NCBI GenBank assembly: GCA_024243835.1
Contig: JALPMN010000629.1
Location: 1 to 45,364, forward strand
DNA from: Enteropsectra breve
Taxonomy: Eukaryota > Microsporidia
DNA length: 45,364 bases
Direction of reading: 5' to 3'
Of this stretch, positions 8,604 to 17,216 are shown one piece after another; position 1 is the stretch's first letter, and each line of letters opens with the position of its first letter. The translations under genes were made by a program, and so were the position numbers. The notes below the pieces were generated by a model. That model was given only the letters and a program-made list of their open reading frames with translations, was not told the origin of the DNA and ran no database searches.

Positions 8604-10391
8604 CTATTCACTGAATGCGAATGACTGTGTATACGAAATATGCTTTTCATTGAGAACAGATGAAACCACCTTTACTATTTTGTTTCTGCGCAGCCTTAGC
8701 AGCTTTCTATCGTGGAAGTTTGTGCAGTGCCTGATCTCGTACTGCGCCTTGTTTTCTGCAAATGACAGCAGATTGCACGACTCGAAGAAGCTTGTGTATT
8801 TCTTTAATTTTGCACTTGCATCCTCTTCTATTTCCAATGCCTGTTTATATTTGGTATTTTCATCGAAAATCAGCTCCAGTACATCGATCTGAGGCGGGCT
8901 TCTAGTAATATTGAAAATTGTTTTAGCAATAAGCTGCGTGTTTGAAATATAAACGAGTTTCTTGCATGCGTCTAAGAATGTCGAGGTGAGAAGATCTATT
9001 TTGTGCACATTCATGAGCATACCGTCGATTGACACCTGGTCTCCGATATTGTATGGGCGTATGATAAGAAGAAAGACGAAGCATGTGTATACGTTCTTGA
9101 TCGAGTCGGCAAAGATCCAGCTGAATGTGAGGAGTGGTGCGCCCATCGCTGTAAGTAAGTATTTATATTCCAAATTCAGGAGTATCAACAATAAAATAGC
9201 TGCACAGTATGTCGCGATCGCGCTGACAATAAAGTCTAATTTTGCGTAAATTGAGTCTTGATCATTCAGTGTTGATTCAAGGTTTATTCGCTTCTGCACT
9301 AACTCCTCTAGCAGTTTATTCGTTTTTCCACGCTTAATCACCTTCTTCTTGTTCATTTCAGCAGAATTATCCTGTCCTGTGAGATATCCGAACATTTTTG
9401 GCTGTGACCCCGAAAAGAATTCTTTGAGCATAGTATAATCAATCTCTCTCGCATTGAAACGCTTGAATATTCGGCGCGTAATCGCATGCGCATGCCCTGG
9501 TGTTTTGCAAAAGTTACTGTGTTTGATAAAGAGCCCGTGGTCCGGATTTGCATGGCTATCACTGAGGACACTGTCACTATCTATTTTTCCGCGTTCCAAC
9601 GCTCTAAATATTTCAAGCTTGTAGTTAACTTCTTTAATCTTAGCGATGAAGCTGGCTCTTTTTGACTCGAATGTTAGCAAGAGGATCACCAGCTTCACAC
9701 AGAAGAGAATAAAAAAATAAAAGCTGAGCCAAAACACAAAGATTCGCAAATACCCGCCTGCTATAGGAGACAAATCGTCCATTTCGCTATCCGAAAGCAA
9801 GTCTTTCATAATTAAAAAGGCACAAAAAAAGCTGCACGCGAGTCTGCCCAAGAGTCGTAAAGAGAACACGTTGTAGGCCATTCCCAAGCAAAATACATTG
9901 TCGGACAGGCCAAATAATTTTAGCAATAGAAGTATCGTAATGAAGCTCGAGTTCCACATCATCGCAATCAGTGTGTCGGCGGCATACCAAAGAATAAAGC
10001 AGTCAATTTTCTTCACGAGAGGCCCCCATGACTCTGATTTTGTATAATCAAATTTAAATATCGTGTCAAACGCAGCTTTAAATCCATCATCAATGGTTAT
10101 TGCAAGCATGATCGGCAGGAGCATAATAAATGAAAGCAGAAATATTTCGACTATGCTGCGTAAAATTACCGGGCAAGATTTGTTGGTTGCATGAAAATAC
10201 TCATCAACCGCCCATATGCTAAAATCAGCCCCTTCATCATTCTCCTCCAAATCACTGGATGTCAGAGAATTGCTGCTAAATTGTGAATCATATGTGTTTG
10301 TGCTGTCTTCTGCAGGATGGTCTCTTTTTACTTTAGCTTGTGTTTGCACTGGTGCATCGCCCATGGTTTGAGTCCTCTTTTCTAATTTCAT
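8604..10391 (-). CDS. MscS-family mechanosensitive ion channel (eukaryotic/fungal type)
   Basis: A 595-aa membrane protein. The N-terminal ~70 residues are polar and cytosolic. About four hydrophobic segments follow (for example RSIVEIFLLSFIMLLPIMLAI and IFVFWLSFYFFILFCVKLVIL), then a charged loop, and then the MscS core: a helix YCAAILLLILLNLEYKYLL, a pore-like helix through SWIFADSIKNVYTCFVFLL, and the beta-domain signature RPYNIGDQVSIDG followed by LVYISNTQLIAKTIFNITRSP. MscS channels open with membrane tension and release osmolytes. The architecture resembles fungal Msy1/Msy2 rather than short bacterial MscS; I did not find the EF-hand of those proteins. Two starts are possible, 10391 or the ATG nine codons in (10364). 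It is divergent from the Rho-type GTPase across about 490 bases. Confidence 0.85.
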   Translation of the reverse strand: MKLEKRTQTMGDAPVQTQAKVKRDHPAEDSTNTYDSQFSSNSLTSSDLEENDEGADFSIWAVDEYFHATNKSCPVILRSIVEIFLLSFIMLLPIMLAITIDDGFKAAFDTIFKFDYTKSESWGPLVKKIDCFILWYAADTLIAMMWNSSFITILLLLKLFGLSDNVFCLGMAYNVFSLRLLGRLACSFFCAFLIMKDLLSDSEMDDLSPIAGGYLRIFVFWLSFYFFILFCVKLVILLLTFESKRASFIAKIKEVNYKLEIFRALERGKIDSDSVLSDSHANPDHGLFIKHSNFCKTPGHAHAITRRIFKRFNAREIDYTMLKEFFSGSQPKMFGYLTGQDNSAEMNKKKVIKRGKTNKLLEELVQKRINLESTLNDQDSIYAKLDFIVSAIATYCAAILLLILLNLEYKYLLTAMGAPLLTFSWIFADSIKNVYTCFVFLLIIRPYNIGDQVSIDGMLMNVHKIDLLTSTFLDACKKLVYISNTQLIAKTIFNITRSPPQIDVLELIFDENTKYKQALEIEEDASAKLKKYTSFFESCNLLSFAENKAQYEIRHCTNFHDRKLLRLRRNKIVKVVSSVLNEKHISYTQSFAFSE

Positions 10392-10883
10392 GATTTGTTT
10401 TACATTTGTTTTAGCAGGACTTCCATGAAGTTTCCACGTTTTTAGAAACGAGAAAGAATGTCAGCCCTTGGTTGAGATAAATTCATTCTGCCCACTTATT
10501 ATTTCTTTAAAGCCTGGTCATAATCCAAATGGCAATTGAATTCAAAAATTATGGTGTAATAATGAATTTATCTCAAAGATGCATTTACGGCTATAATTAG
10601 GCATAACAATTGCCTTTATTTATCTTATCGCAATACCCATCATTGCTATGCTTCAAGCAAGTGCCTAAAATAGGTTTAATTCTTACATTACATTTTTAAA
10701 CATGTTTTATATAACCAATGCTCGCCGAATGGATCCCCATTATTAAAACGTGTTTCTTCAATTGGCGCAGGCTTGTACCTGAAACAAGCAGTAAATTCTG
10801 ATTCGTTCTTTATTTGTTCGCTAACACCATTATTGTTTTAATTGGTTACAAATAATATATTATATTCCAGGAAGTCGGTACAC
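10392..10883. other. Divergent promoter region between the MscS channel and the Rho-type GTPase
   Basis: A 492-base AT-rich spacer that must carry both promoters. No CCC or AAATTT element lies next to either start, unlike many genes in the window. No ORF or RNA is supported. Confidence 0.5.
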
Positions 10884-11465
10884 ATGAAGAATGGAAAAAT
10901 TGTGGTTGTTGGAGACGGAGCATGTGGAAAGACGTGCCTGCTCGAGGTGTTTAGAAACAACAAGTTCCCAGAAGAATATATCCCGACAGTTGTGGATAAC
11001 TTTGTGAAGGTCATTAAATTTGAGGAGGGCAAGGCCATTTCAATTGCCTTGTGGGACACCGCTGGACAGGAGGACTATGACACGATACGACCCCTGTCGT
11101 ACCAGGAAACAGATCTAGTGCTCCTCTGCTATACTATCGAAAACAAAAATAATCTTGATAATATTTCTAGCAAGTGGCTGATGGAAATAAAGAACTACTG
11201 TCCAACTGCTGGGTACTTCTTAGTTGGGCTGAAGGAAGATCTTAGGTACGATGAAGAAGTTGAAAAAGAAAATTTAATAACAGAAGAGGAGGGGCAGGAA
11301 TGGGCCAACAAGATCAATGCCATAAAGTTCATAGAGTGCTCGGCACGCACCGGAAAAAATGTGGAGCAGGTTTTTAATGAAGCTGCGAAGTATGTGTATT
11401 ACAACCAAAAGACGGAAGATCCCCAGGAAACATGCTGTGGAAATATCTTTTGGTGCTGCAAATAA
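10884..11465 (+). CDS. Rho-family small GTPase with a non-canonical cysteine-rich C-terminus
   Basis: A 193-aa GTPase. P-loop GDGACGKT (10-17) is the exact Rho form; switch I IPTVVDNF (33-40); switch II DTAGQEDYD (58-66) and IRPLSY; the G4 position is GLKEDL rather than the usual NKxDL/TKxDL; G5 is ECSARTGKN. The segment after G4 resembles a shortened Rho insert helix (EEVEKENLITEEEGQEW). Rho1/Cdc42-type proteins control actin, polarity and, in fungi, wall synthesis. The C-terminus ends CCGNIFWCCK: four cysteines but none four residues from the end, so there is no standard CaaX box, and there is no polybasic stretch. The ATG at 10884 is chosen because the family N-terminus starts immediately after it. 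Confidence 0.9.
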   Translation: MKNGKIVVVGDGACGKTCLLEVFRNNKFPEEYIPTVVDNFVKVIKFEEGKAISIALWDTAGQEDYDTIRPLSYQETDLVLLCYTIENKNNLDNISSKWLMEIKNYCPTAGYFLVGLKEDLRYDEEVEKENLITEEEGQEWANKINAIKFIECSARTGKNVEQVFNEAAKYVYYNQKTEDPQETCCGNIFWCCK

Positions 11466-12742
11466 CAATTTAAATCTATTAAACTTATTCAAGAATTCTT
11501 TTCTTTGCATTTTGGTTTATTCTATTTTTAAAAGCAACATTCAAATATTAGGGCGGAGGCGAGATTTTCAAGACTGAAAGACCGTAAATAAGCCCCATAT
11601 CTAAAGTTTGATTATTCTATTTTCAATGATTGTCCAACTTTCATATGAAAGTTTTGTTATGCTGTGATATTTCCTTAATAATACTCACCCACTTGTCTTG
11701 GCAAATGAATTCTACCAGCATTTGCAAGGCAAATGTCCCAAATAAACATCTCCGATGGAAAACAATATCAAAACGTGAATATAGCGATTCAATACTAGGA
11801 CAAACGGAAATAAAAGTTTCAGAGTTATAGTCACTGCAAAACCTTTTACAGTACGCAAAAGCATCCGTTAGTCCGAGAAGCCTGCCTGGTGGTTAAAAAT
11901 TGCATGATTATATATTTTAAAGACCGGATGAACCAGTTCGTAAATTTACATTAACCGTGCAAATTTATTGATAGTTTTTGCTGAAATAGTGTATTCTAAG
12001 CTTGACCTCAAACAAAACTCATACAAAAATCCCCTGTGGGTAAAAAGCGGTTTTTATGACGTTTTTTACCAAGCAAATCATACTTACTTCTTATGATAAA
12101 GACTATGCTGGTTAGAATCATTCAGCGCCCACTTAACTACAGCAAATGCGAAAGTCGTGAACTAAAGGATAGTTGGGTGCCATCGGTGAAGAGATGTATG
12201 CATCGAGTGCTTTAAAGAGACTTTGTCATAAAATTTTTTCTTTATAAAAGTGATTCTTTTATCTACATTCTTACGGCACTTAGGCTGTTATTGTTATTTG
12301 ATGTAGCCAATTTTGCTATTATGTCCATACTCGCCCTCATTCAGCTATCCAAATGATTGTGCTTATATTCACATAAATATGGCCCATAAATCTGCACCTG
12401 TAATCACATGCAGAATGAACAACAATAAATAGCCAGCGCATCAGATTTTTATGAATGACTGAGGAGACATAAGATTATTTAGGGATACGTGAATATATTT
12501 GACAGAAGAAAATGTGCTCCTAGTAAAGTGGTATTTAGCCGTTTCAGCAAATATTTAAGCAGCAATAACCCTATTGCGATCATGGCTTGAGCTTTCTATT
12601 TCTCGGTGCCCTGCAGCGGTCTGAGAATATTTGTGTTATTGAAACACAACTTACTTTAACTTGGATTTTGTGGGATGAGCACGGCGTTTCGCCTCCCTTA
12701 AGCAGCAATTAAAATTTTGCGCAATGTTGTTTATAAATGGTG
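11466..12742. other. Long spacer without a recognised gene
   Basis: About 1.28 kb. Only short ORFs are present, the longest about 66 codons (11630-11830), with no family resemblance or start signal. A weak CATCCG/CGGATG inverted pair sits at 11862-11867 and 11925-11930. Nothing else can be supported. Confidence 0.55.
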
Positions 12743-12765
12743 AAATTTTTGTGTTGGCCCAAGGG
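12743..12765 (+). promoter_or_regulatory. AAATTTTTGTG plus GGCCC/GGG start element of PSF1
   Basis: AAATTTTTGTG at 12743-12753, then GGCCC at 12756-12760 and GGG at 12763-12765, end two bases before the PSF1 ATG. The first part is shared almost exactly with RRP3. Confidence 0.5.
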
Positions 12766-12767
12766 CA

Positions 12768-13319
12768 ATGCTGTCCGAGAATGTTATAAACAATCTAATA
12801 GAGGAAATGAAGCACGGCCAAATAAGATCCTACGATTCGTCAAGTATTCATAAAATCGAATCGGAGACAAAGTCCCTTGTGTCCAAAGCACGGGATTTGC
12901 ACAATCAGCCTGTCAGCAGAAGCAATGAGAAGGAGAAATTAGTGAATTTTGCTCTATTGAAGGCATACATTGATAGAAATAAAAGAGTGATAGCGGCATA
13001 CAAATTCCACCGAATCATTTGGATACAAAAAAGTCTCTTCTCAAAAAATGTTAGTGAAACTTATCTCTCAGAGCAGGAACGCTCCATAAGACAGCGCATG
13101 CTCAGCACGACTGAAGAATATCTGGGCTCGTACGGCAGCATTAACTTTTTTGCTCGCAACCCAATCCATAATCTTTTCGTGCAGGTGCTCATAAAAGAGG
13201 ACTGCGGGGTTCTCTTAGTCCATGATAGCCTGTTAGAACTCAAAAAGAACCATATTTATTTTTTAAAAAAGACTGAGATTGCCGACTTAATTGATAATAA
13301 CTTGGCGGAAATCATATAG
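12768..13319 (+). CDS. PSF1: GINS complex subunit Psf1
   Basis: A 183-aa protein matching Psf1 in size and layout. The N-terminal A-domain has INNLIEEMKHGQ, then YIDRNKRVIAAYKFHRI, corresponding to the Psf1 LLAYLYNRLDRI region, and LSEQERSIRQRMLSTTEEYLGSY, equivalent to the LSPxExxFxxxY helix. The C-terminal B-domain VQVLIKEDCGVLLVHDSLLE followed by LKKNHIYFLKKTEIADLI matches the Psf1 signature in which Psf1 retains a small beta-domain after the helical domain. GINS joins Cdc45 and MCM2-7 to form the replicative CMG helicase; MCM2 lies elsewhere in this window. The call rests on recognised motif spacing, since overall identity is low. AATAAA follows about 30 bases after the stop. Confidence 0.8.
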   Translation: MLSENVINNLIEEMKHGQIRSYDSSSIHKIESETKSLVSKARDLHNQPVSRSNEKEKLVNFALLKAYIDRNKRVIAAYKFHRIIWIQKSLFSKNVSETYLSEQERSIRQRMLSTTEEYLGSYGSINFFARNPIHNLFVQVLIKEDCGVLLVHDSLLELKKNHIYFLKKTEIADLIDNNLAEII

Positions 13320-13944
13320 CCATTAGCTTATAAGCTGTTGTTGCAAAATAAAACATTCTTTGTAATTGTGTGCTATGATACGCTTTTCATTATAAAAATC
13401 GTCTTACTGAGTTTAATAATATGATTTGGGGGGCGTAGTACACTTTTATCTAGATATTCTGAACTTATAGATAGGCATCGCAGAAATGTCTGTATTTTTG
13501 ACGGAAATAATACAAATTATTTTGTGGGCTCATCCTCATTAGCAAGAGGGGTGCTCAAAATCACGTCAAGAAATATTCGTTTGAATATGCACATAAAATA
13601 AACTTTTCTTTTTGAAATACTTTTTAATTTCGATAGTGGCTTAGACTTTGAGAGTCTAAAAGGATAGCAACACTCCAGAGATGGGACACTTACATACAGT
13701 TTCTCTATATTTAACGAGCTATGAGTGCTACAATTCAGATATTTCATTAGTTTAAATGAAGCCTATATGAAAGATTTTTCATAGCAGACTTCAGATACAT
13801 GAAAGCGGCAGAATGTATTGCAAAAAATATTCTAGATTATTTAGTTGGTCATTAAAAACATTTTGGGAAATGGCACTGTGCAGCTTAATAAAGAACGTAA
13901 CAGCATATTAATTGCTCGATAGTAATTTAATCACATAAGCATAA
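13320..13944. other. Spacer downstream of PSF1, no supported gene
   Basis: AT-rich. AATAAA near 13348 is a probable PSF1 3'-end signal. A 76-codon minus-strand ORF (13517-13747) has a mixed Cys/Ser/Lys composition, no family resemblance and no CCC or AAATTT start element, so it is not called. Confidence 0.5.
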
Positions 13945-13948
13945 AGCT

Positions 13949-14133
13949 TATATAGGCGGAAGCAGCGGTCCATTACCAATATTACGCATGCGTCAGCAGT
14001 CTGTGACAAAGCTTCGTCTTTCTCTCCTAAAGACGCATTCAAAATTCTAACTCCGGGAACTACCACTGCTAGTGGCGAGCTATGTCACATACTACCTCTA
14101 TTGAATAAAACGAAGTAGACAGCAATCTACTTC
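13949..14133 (+). ncRNA. Candidate structured RNA with several clean hairpins
   Basis: A TATATA box at 13949-13954 precedes a richer segment with several perfect inverted repeats. ATGCGTC (13988-13994) pairs with GACGCAT (14032-14038). CGTCTTT (14015-14021) pairs with AAAGACG (14029-14035) around the loop CTCTCCT, an alternative to part of the first stem. CCACT/AGTGG is at 14063-14075. A terminal hairpin GAAGTAGA/TCTACTTC spans 14112-14133 with loop CAGCAA. No ORF fits. The middle stem recalls the U5 snRNA loop-I stem (UCUUU...AAAGA), but the invariant GCCUUUUAC loop is absent. Strand is inferred from the TATA box. Confidence 0.3.
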
Positions 14134-14919
14134 TTGAAATCCTCTGTTTTCATTTAGAGTTAAAAAATTATGTTAGAGTAATTGTGGATCAAAATTTTTA
14201 AAAAGAGCAAAGTATAGTCTGCCGATAAGGCTCAAACTCAGGAATAAACGAGGCTGGTGAATGATCACTGTATTAACTCACGAAAGTATCTTTATTCAAA
14301 AATTATATGTGCGCTACTAAGACTGAATGCAAATACTAACGTTTATTTTAAGTTCTAGTCTAGAATAAGTGCAGGGAATAGCAGTATTATTTTTGATTTT
14401 CTACGGATTTAAGGAAACATTATGGTATTTTTACGAATTTTAATAACATTTTCATTTTGTTGAAATAAACAATGATATGAGCCATCAAATATACCTTACG
14501 CTCATTTTTAACTTGATGCAATATTTAAAATGTTTGGCCATTAAGCTAGCGAAACATTTTAAATATCTCGCTCTGCCCTACTTACTATATCGAATCCAAG
14601 CGAGGTATAATGTAATAGTTAAAACGGGCCACGTTATATAACTGTTAAATGTTTTATTATTGTCGTATTCCAACGAGTACAACTAATGCTCTTTATGAAA
14701 TCAAACTCAAATTCCTGTGGCAATTTTGTGCAAGTAACCAAAATAAATGTGTTTTGTACAATTTTGTTTGCTTGAATAATGCATAGATTTGAGCTTTGCA
14801 GATAGCCTGTCCTTCGTGGCTAATGGTCTTATTACATCGGATCGACTAAGTCGTAATTGGGTATTTACAAGCATTTTTTGTGTTTTGAAAAGTTTATCAA
14901 ATATTTGGCCAGCAGCCCT
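14134..14919. other. Spacer without a recognised gene
   Basis: AT-rich with no supported ORF. Two related strings, GCAATATTTAAAATGTTT near 14518 and AACATTTTAAATATC near 14551, form an imperfect inverted pair. CCAGCAGCCCT directly before 14920 carries the CCC start element of the NASP-like gene. Confidence 0.45.
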
Positions 14920-15606
14920 ATGCACAATGATGATTATATTGCAAAACGCGAGGAAGCATTAGTGTATATCAGCCATGGAGACTATGAGTCTGCGATCGAC
15001 ATATTTACAGAGATTTTGCAAGAACTTGACAAAAATACAATTGAATACAATGAAGTGCTGTTGGAATATGCGCTTGCTCTCTTAGAAAATATATCACTTC
15101 AAACAGAAGAGAGCTACAAAACTATTCTGTCCGGAAGCAAGTGTGCAAAATTAGATATGCATGATGATGATATTGAGGTCGCCTGGGAGTGCCTTGAAAA
15201 CTGCCGCATTAACTTCGAAGTTGTCAAAGACAGCGAGAAGCTTTGTCTTGTGCACAAGGGACTTGGCGATGTACAGTCTCTGAACAACCACTTTGAAGAG
15301 GCAGTCAAAGAGTATTTGAAGGCAGTTGATTATTGCGCCGACGACGAGCTGCATATCGAGCTGCTCGAATGCATTGCTGAGTCACATAAAAACAATAACA
15401 ATTTAGAAGAGGCAGTCGAGTGGTACGGCCAAGTACGGAGCATTTACATGAAGAAAGGGGATGAGGAAGAGGCTGCCTGTATAAGCGAATTGATCGCTGG
15501 CTTGGAGATGCTCAAATTCACTGTCCCGATGAATAAAAAAGAGGAAGGTGGGGCAAAAGACAACAAGCCCCTGGATGTGAACCATCTGAAAAAAGCAAAT
15601 GATTAA
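14920..15606 (+). CDS. NASP/Hif1/Sim3-type histone chaperone with SHNi-TPR motif
   Basis: A 228-aa acidic TPR protein. An N-terminal TPR helix pair (EEALVYISHGDYESAIDIFT) is followed at about 84-100 by IEVAWECLENCRINFE, which fits the interrupted SHNi-TPR signature of NASP, yeast Hif1 and fission-yeast Sim3. Further TPRs follow: GLGDVQSLNNHFEEAVKEYL and AESHKNNNNLEEAVEWYGQV. The family binds histone H3 (including CENP-A for Sim3) and hands it to chromatin assembly. Here the usual long acidic insertion inside TPR2 is reduced to KLDMHDDD, and there is no obvious C-terminal NLS beyond HLKKAND, so this is a compact version. The ATG at 14920 is preceded by CCCT; an upstream in-frame TTG extension is not needed. 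Confidence 0.82.
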   Translation: MHNDDYIAKREEALVYISHGDYESAIDIFTEILQELDKNTIEYNEVLLEYALALLENISLQTEESYKTILSGSKCAKLDMHDDDIEVAWECLENCRINFEVVKDSEKLCLVHKGLGDVQSLNNHFEEAVKEYLKAVDYCADDELHIELLECIAESHKNNNNLEEAVEWYGQVRSIYMKKGDEEEAACISELIAGLEMLKFTVPMNKKEEGGAKDNKPLDVNHLKKAND

Positions 15607-16085
15607 ATCTACTGGTAATAGCAATAACTGGCATAAAACTAAGCTGAATCACCCGTCATTTAGCTAGTAAATATTTTGTTGTTTTACTTCCCGTGCTGTT
15701 ATTGCAGTCTGCAAACACATTTTCTTTTACTCAAGCATACAGAAAGGTGCTTTGAGACAAATAAGGATCTATTTATCCTATAAAACTTTCATTCTGGATC
15801 TTCATTCTGGATCCATCTGTTTAAAAATATCTATTGAGAATCTGATGCGGCACTGTGCCTATTTGCTTGCGGTTTTGTGTCTTAGCTTGTTCGTACAGCA
15901 TGCATAGTAAAGTGTTAAGTTCAATATAGCAATATTTAGATGTGATACTTTAAGTTTCCGCAAATTACAATGGATAGTGTCCCAGGCAGAAGTTCTGTTA
16001 TTATACGATAAAGAGATGCTTTCGGTATTTTCAGAGTCAATATAAAATAAACTTCTAATAACAATTTAATTAACTAATTCTGCTA
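15607..16085. other. Spacer between convergent genes, with a short direct repeat
   Basis: AT-rich. It contains two perfect head-to-tail copies of a 13-base unit, TTCATTCTGGATC, at 15788-15813. No ORF or RNA gene is supported. Confidence 0.55.
15788..15813. repeat. Two tandem copies of a 13-bp unit
   Basis: TTCATTCTGGATC occurs at 15788-15800 and immediately again at 15801-15813, followed by CATCTG. Probably a recent slippage duplication. Confidence 0.85.
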
Positions 16086-16490
16086 TCATTCCTGCAGAGG
16101 ACTGGTAGCAACATATTTTTTATACAGGGCTTTTAGTATAATTTCAATTTCGTCGTACTCAGCTATCGCATAAATGCCCTCGACGGTACTGCTTTCTCTA
16201 GGCTTCAGTGTGCATGGCTCAAAACCATACTGCTCGACATATTCACCCGAGGCGTCTTTGAAATTAATGTCCATAACGTCCAGTGGTGCGGAAGAGCTAT
16301 TATTTTCCACGATAAATTTTATGCTAACTCGGTCACCCAGCAGCTGGGCCTCTTTAAGCTTTATGTCAAAGGACTTCAGAATAAGCGCCCAAACGACGAA
16401 GTATGCAATCACAACAAGAAGCAGCAGGAAGGATACTATGCGCACCACCCTTCCAACCTTGCCTGGTATAAGACTCGCCAAACAAAGCAT
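16086..16490 (-). CDS. Small single-pass membrane protein with an LEA2-like extramembrane domain
   Basis: A 134-aa protein. A short basic N-terminus (GKVGRVVR) precedes one membrane segment, IVSFLLLLVVIAYFVVWALIL, at about 18-38, predicting an N-in, C-out (type II) topology. The remaining ~95 residues alternate beta-strand-like segments: LKEAQLLGDRVSIKFIVENN, PLDVMDINFKDASGEYV and STVEGIYAIAEYDEIEIIL. The pattern of a membrane anchor followed by 'V.I.F.V.N.S..PLDV' strands resembles LEA2/DUF3712-like domains of fungal vacuolar or ER proteins, but that is a structural guess. TAGCCCATG at the start carries the CCC element. It is head-to-head with YTH1 across about 200 bases. Confidence 0.72.
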   Translation of the reverse strand: MLCLASLIPGKVGRVVRIVSFLLLLVVIAYFVVWALILKSFDIKLKEAQLLGDRVSIKFIVENNSSSAPLDVMDINFKDASGEYVEQYGFEPCTLKPRESSTVEGIYAIAEYDEIEIILKALYKKYVATSPLQE

Positions 16491-16673
16491 GGGCTATAAT
16501 CTAAACAATGCAAAGCTCAGTACAAAACGATAAACATAAGAAAGCATGCTTTTTTATTAAATATGTCTGTTTTAAGCCCGGTGTTAGTCTTTTCATGCAG
16601 TGCATGCTTGACTCTATGATTTTATTTTATTTTCAATAGTTTCTTACTAAAATGTGCATAAAAGATTGTTCTA

Positions 16674-17216
16674 ATGAAACCCCAAGCAATGCAGAGCGAT
16701 AGCTTAGAGTTTGAGTTTGAGCACTTCATTCGAGAGGAGCTGCAACTTTCAGAAACAAAGCCTGTGTACTGTGAGCTGTATCAGAACGGGCAGTGCACGG
16801 ACAGGAGATGTCCCCTTCTCCACATCAAACTTTCTTCAGCAGTCGTTTGTAAACATTGGCTAAGGGGGCTGTGCAAAAAGAATGAAAGATGTGAGTTTTT
16901 GCATGAATATAATCTCAAAAAAATGCCAGAATGTTTCTTCTTCAATGTATATGGCATCTGCAACAATGCGGACTGTATATTTCTGCATGTAAAGCCAGAC
17001 TCAGCTGTTCGTGAATGCATGTGGTACAAAAGAGGGTTCTGCAAAAATGGAAGTACATGTAAAAACAAGCACATACGGAGAGAAATGTGCTGGGATTTTT
17101 ACGCAGGATTCTGCGCGAAAGGAAAAGACTGTGAGCTTGGCCATCCCAAGTTCACGCTAGAATTTAGCGAGATCAAAGACGAAGACGTAATTCAAAAAAG
17201 CAGGATGATTCGTTAG
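16674..17216 (+). CDS. YTH1: Yth1/CPSF30, five-CCCH zinc-finger cleavage and polyadenylation factor
   Basis: A 180-aa protein with exactly five CCCH fingers, the Yth1/CPSF30 hallmark: CELYQNGQCTDRRCPLLH, CKHWLRGLCKKNERCEFLH, CFFFNVYGICNNADCIFLH, CMWYKRGFCKNGSTCKNKH and CWDFYAGFCAKGKDCELGH. The finger 2-3 region (CKHWLRGLCKK...EYNLKKMPEC) is nearly the yeast sequence. Fingers 2 and 3 recognise the AAUAAA poly(A) signal and recruit the 3'-processing complex. It ends soon after finger 5, without the zinc knuckle of animal CPSF30, as in yeast. The CCCC element sits between two in-frame ATGs (16674 and 16689), so the true start may be 16689 (MQSDSLEF), giving 175 aa. Its target signal, AATAAA, is prominent at gene ends in this window. 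Confidence 0.92.
   Translation: MKPQAMQSDSLEFEFEHFIREELQLSETKPVYCELYQNGQCTDRRCPLLHIKLSSAVVCKHWLRGLCKKNERCEFLHEYNLKKMPECFFFNVYGICNNADCIFLHVKPDSAVRECMWYKRGFCKNGSTCKNKHIRREMCWDFYAGFCAKGKDCELGHPKFTLEFSEIKDEDVIQKSRMIR

Noticed and set aside
13517..13747. 76-codon minus-strand ORF in a spacer
   Set aside because: No start element, no AATAAA at the stop and no recognisable sequence; of a length expected by chance in AT-rich DNA.
14015..14035. U5 snRNA loop I
   Set aside because: The stem resembles U5 but the invariant GCCUUUUAC loop and an Sm site are absent, so it is kept only as an unassigned structured RNA.
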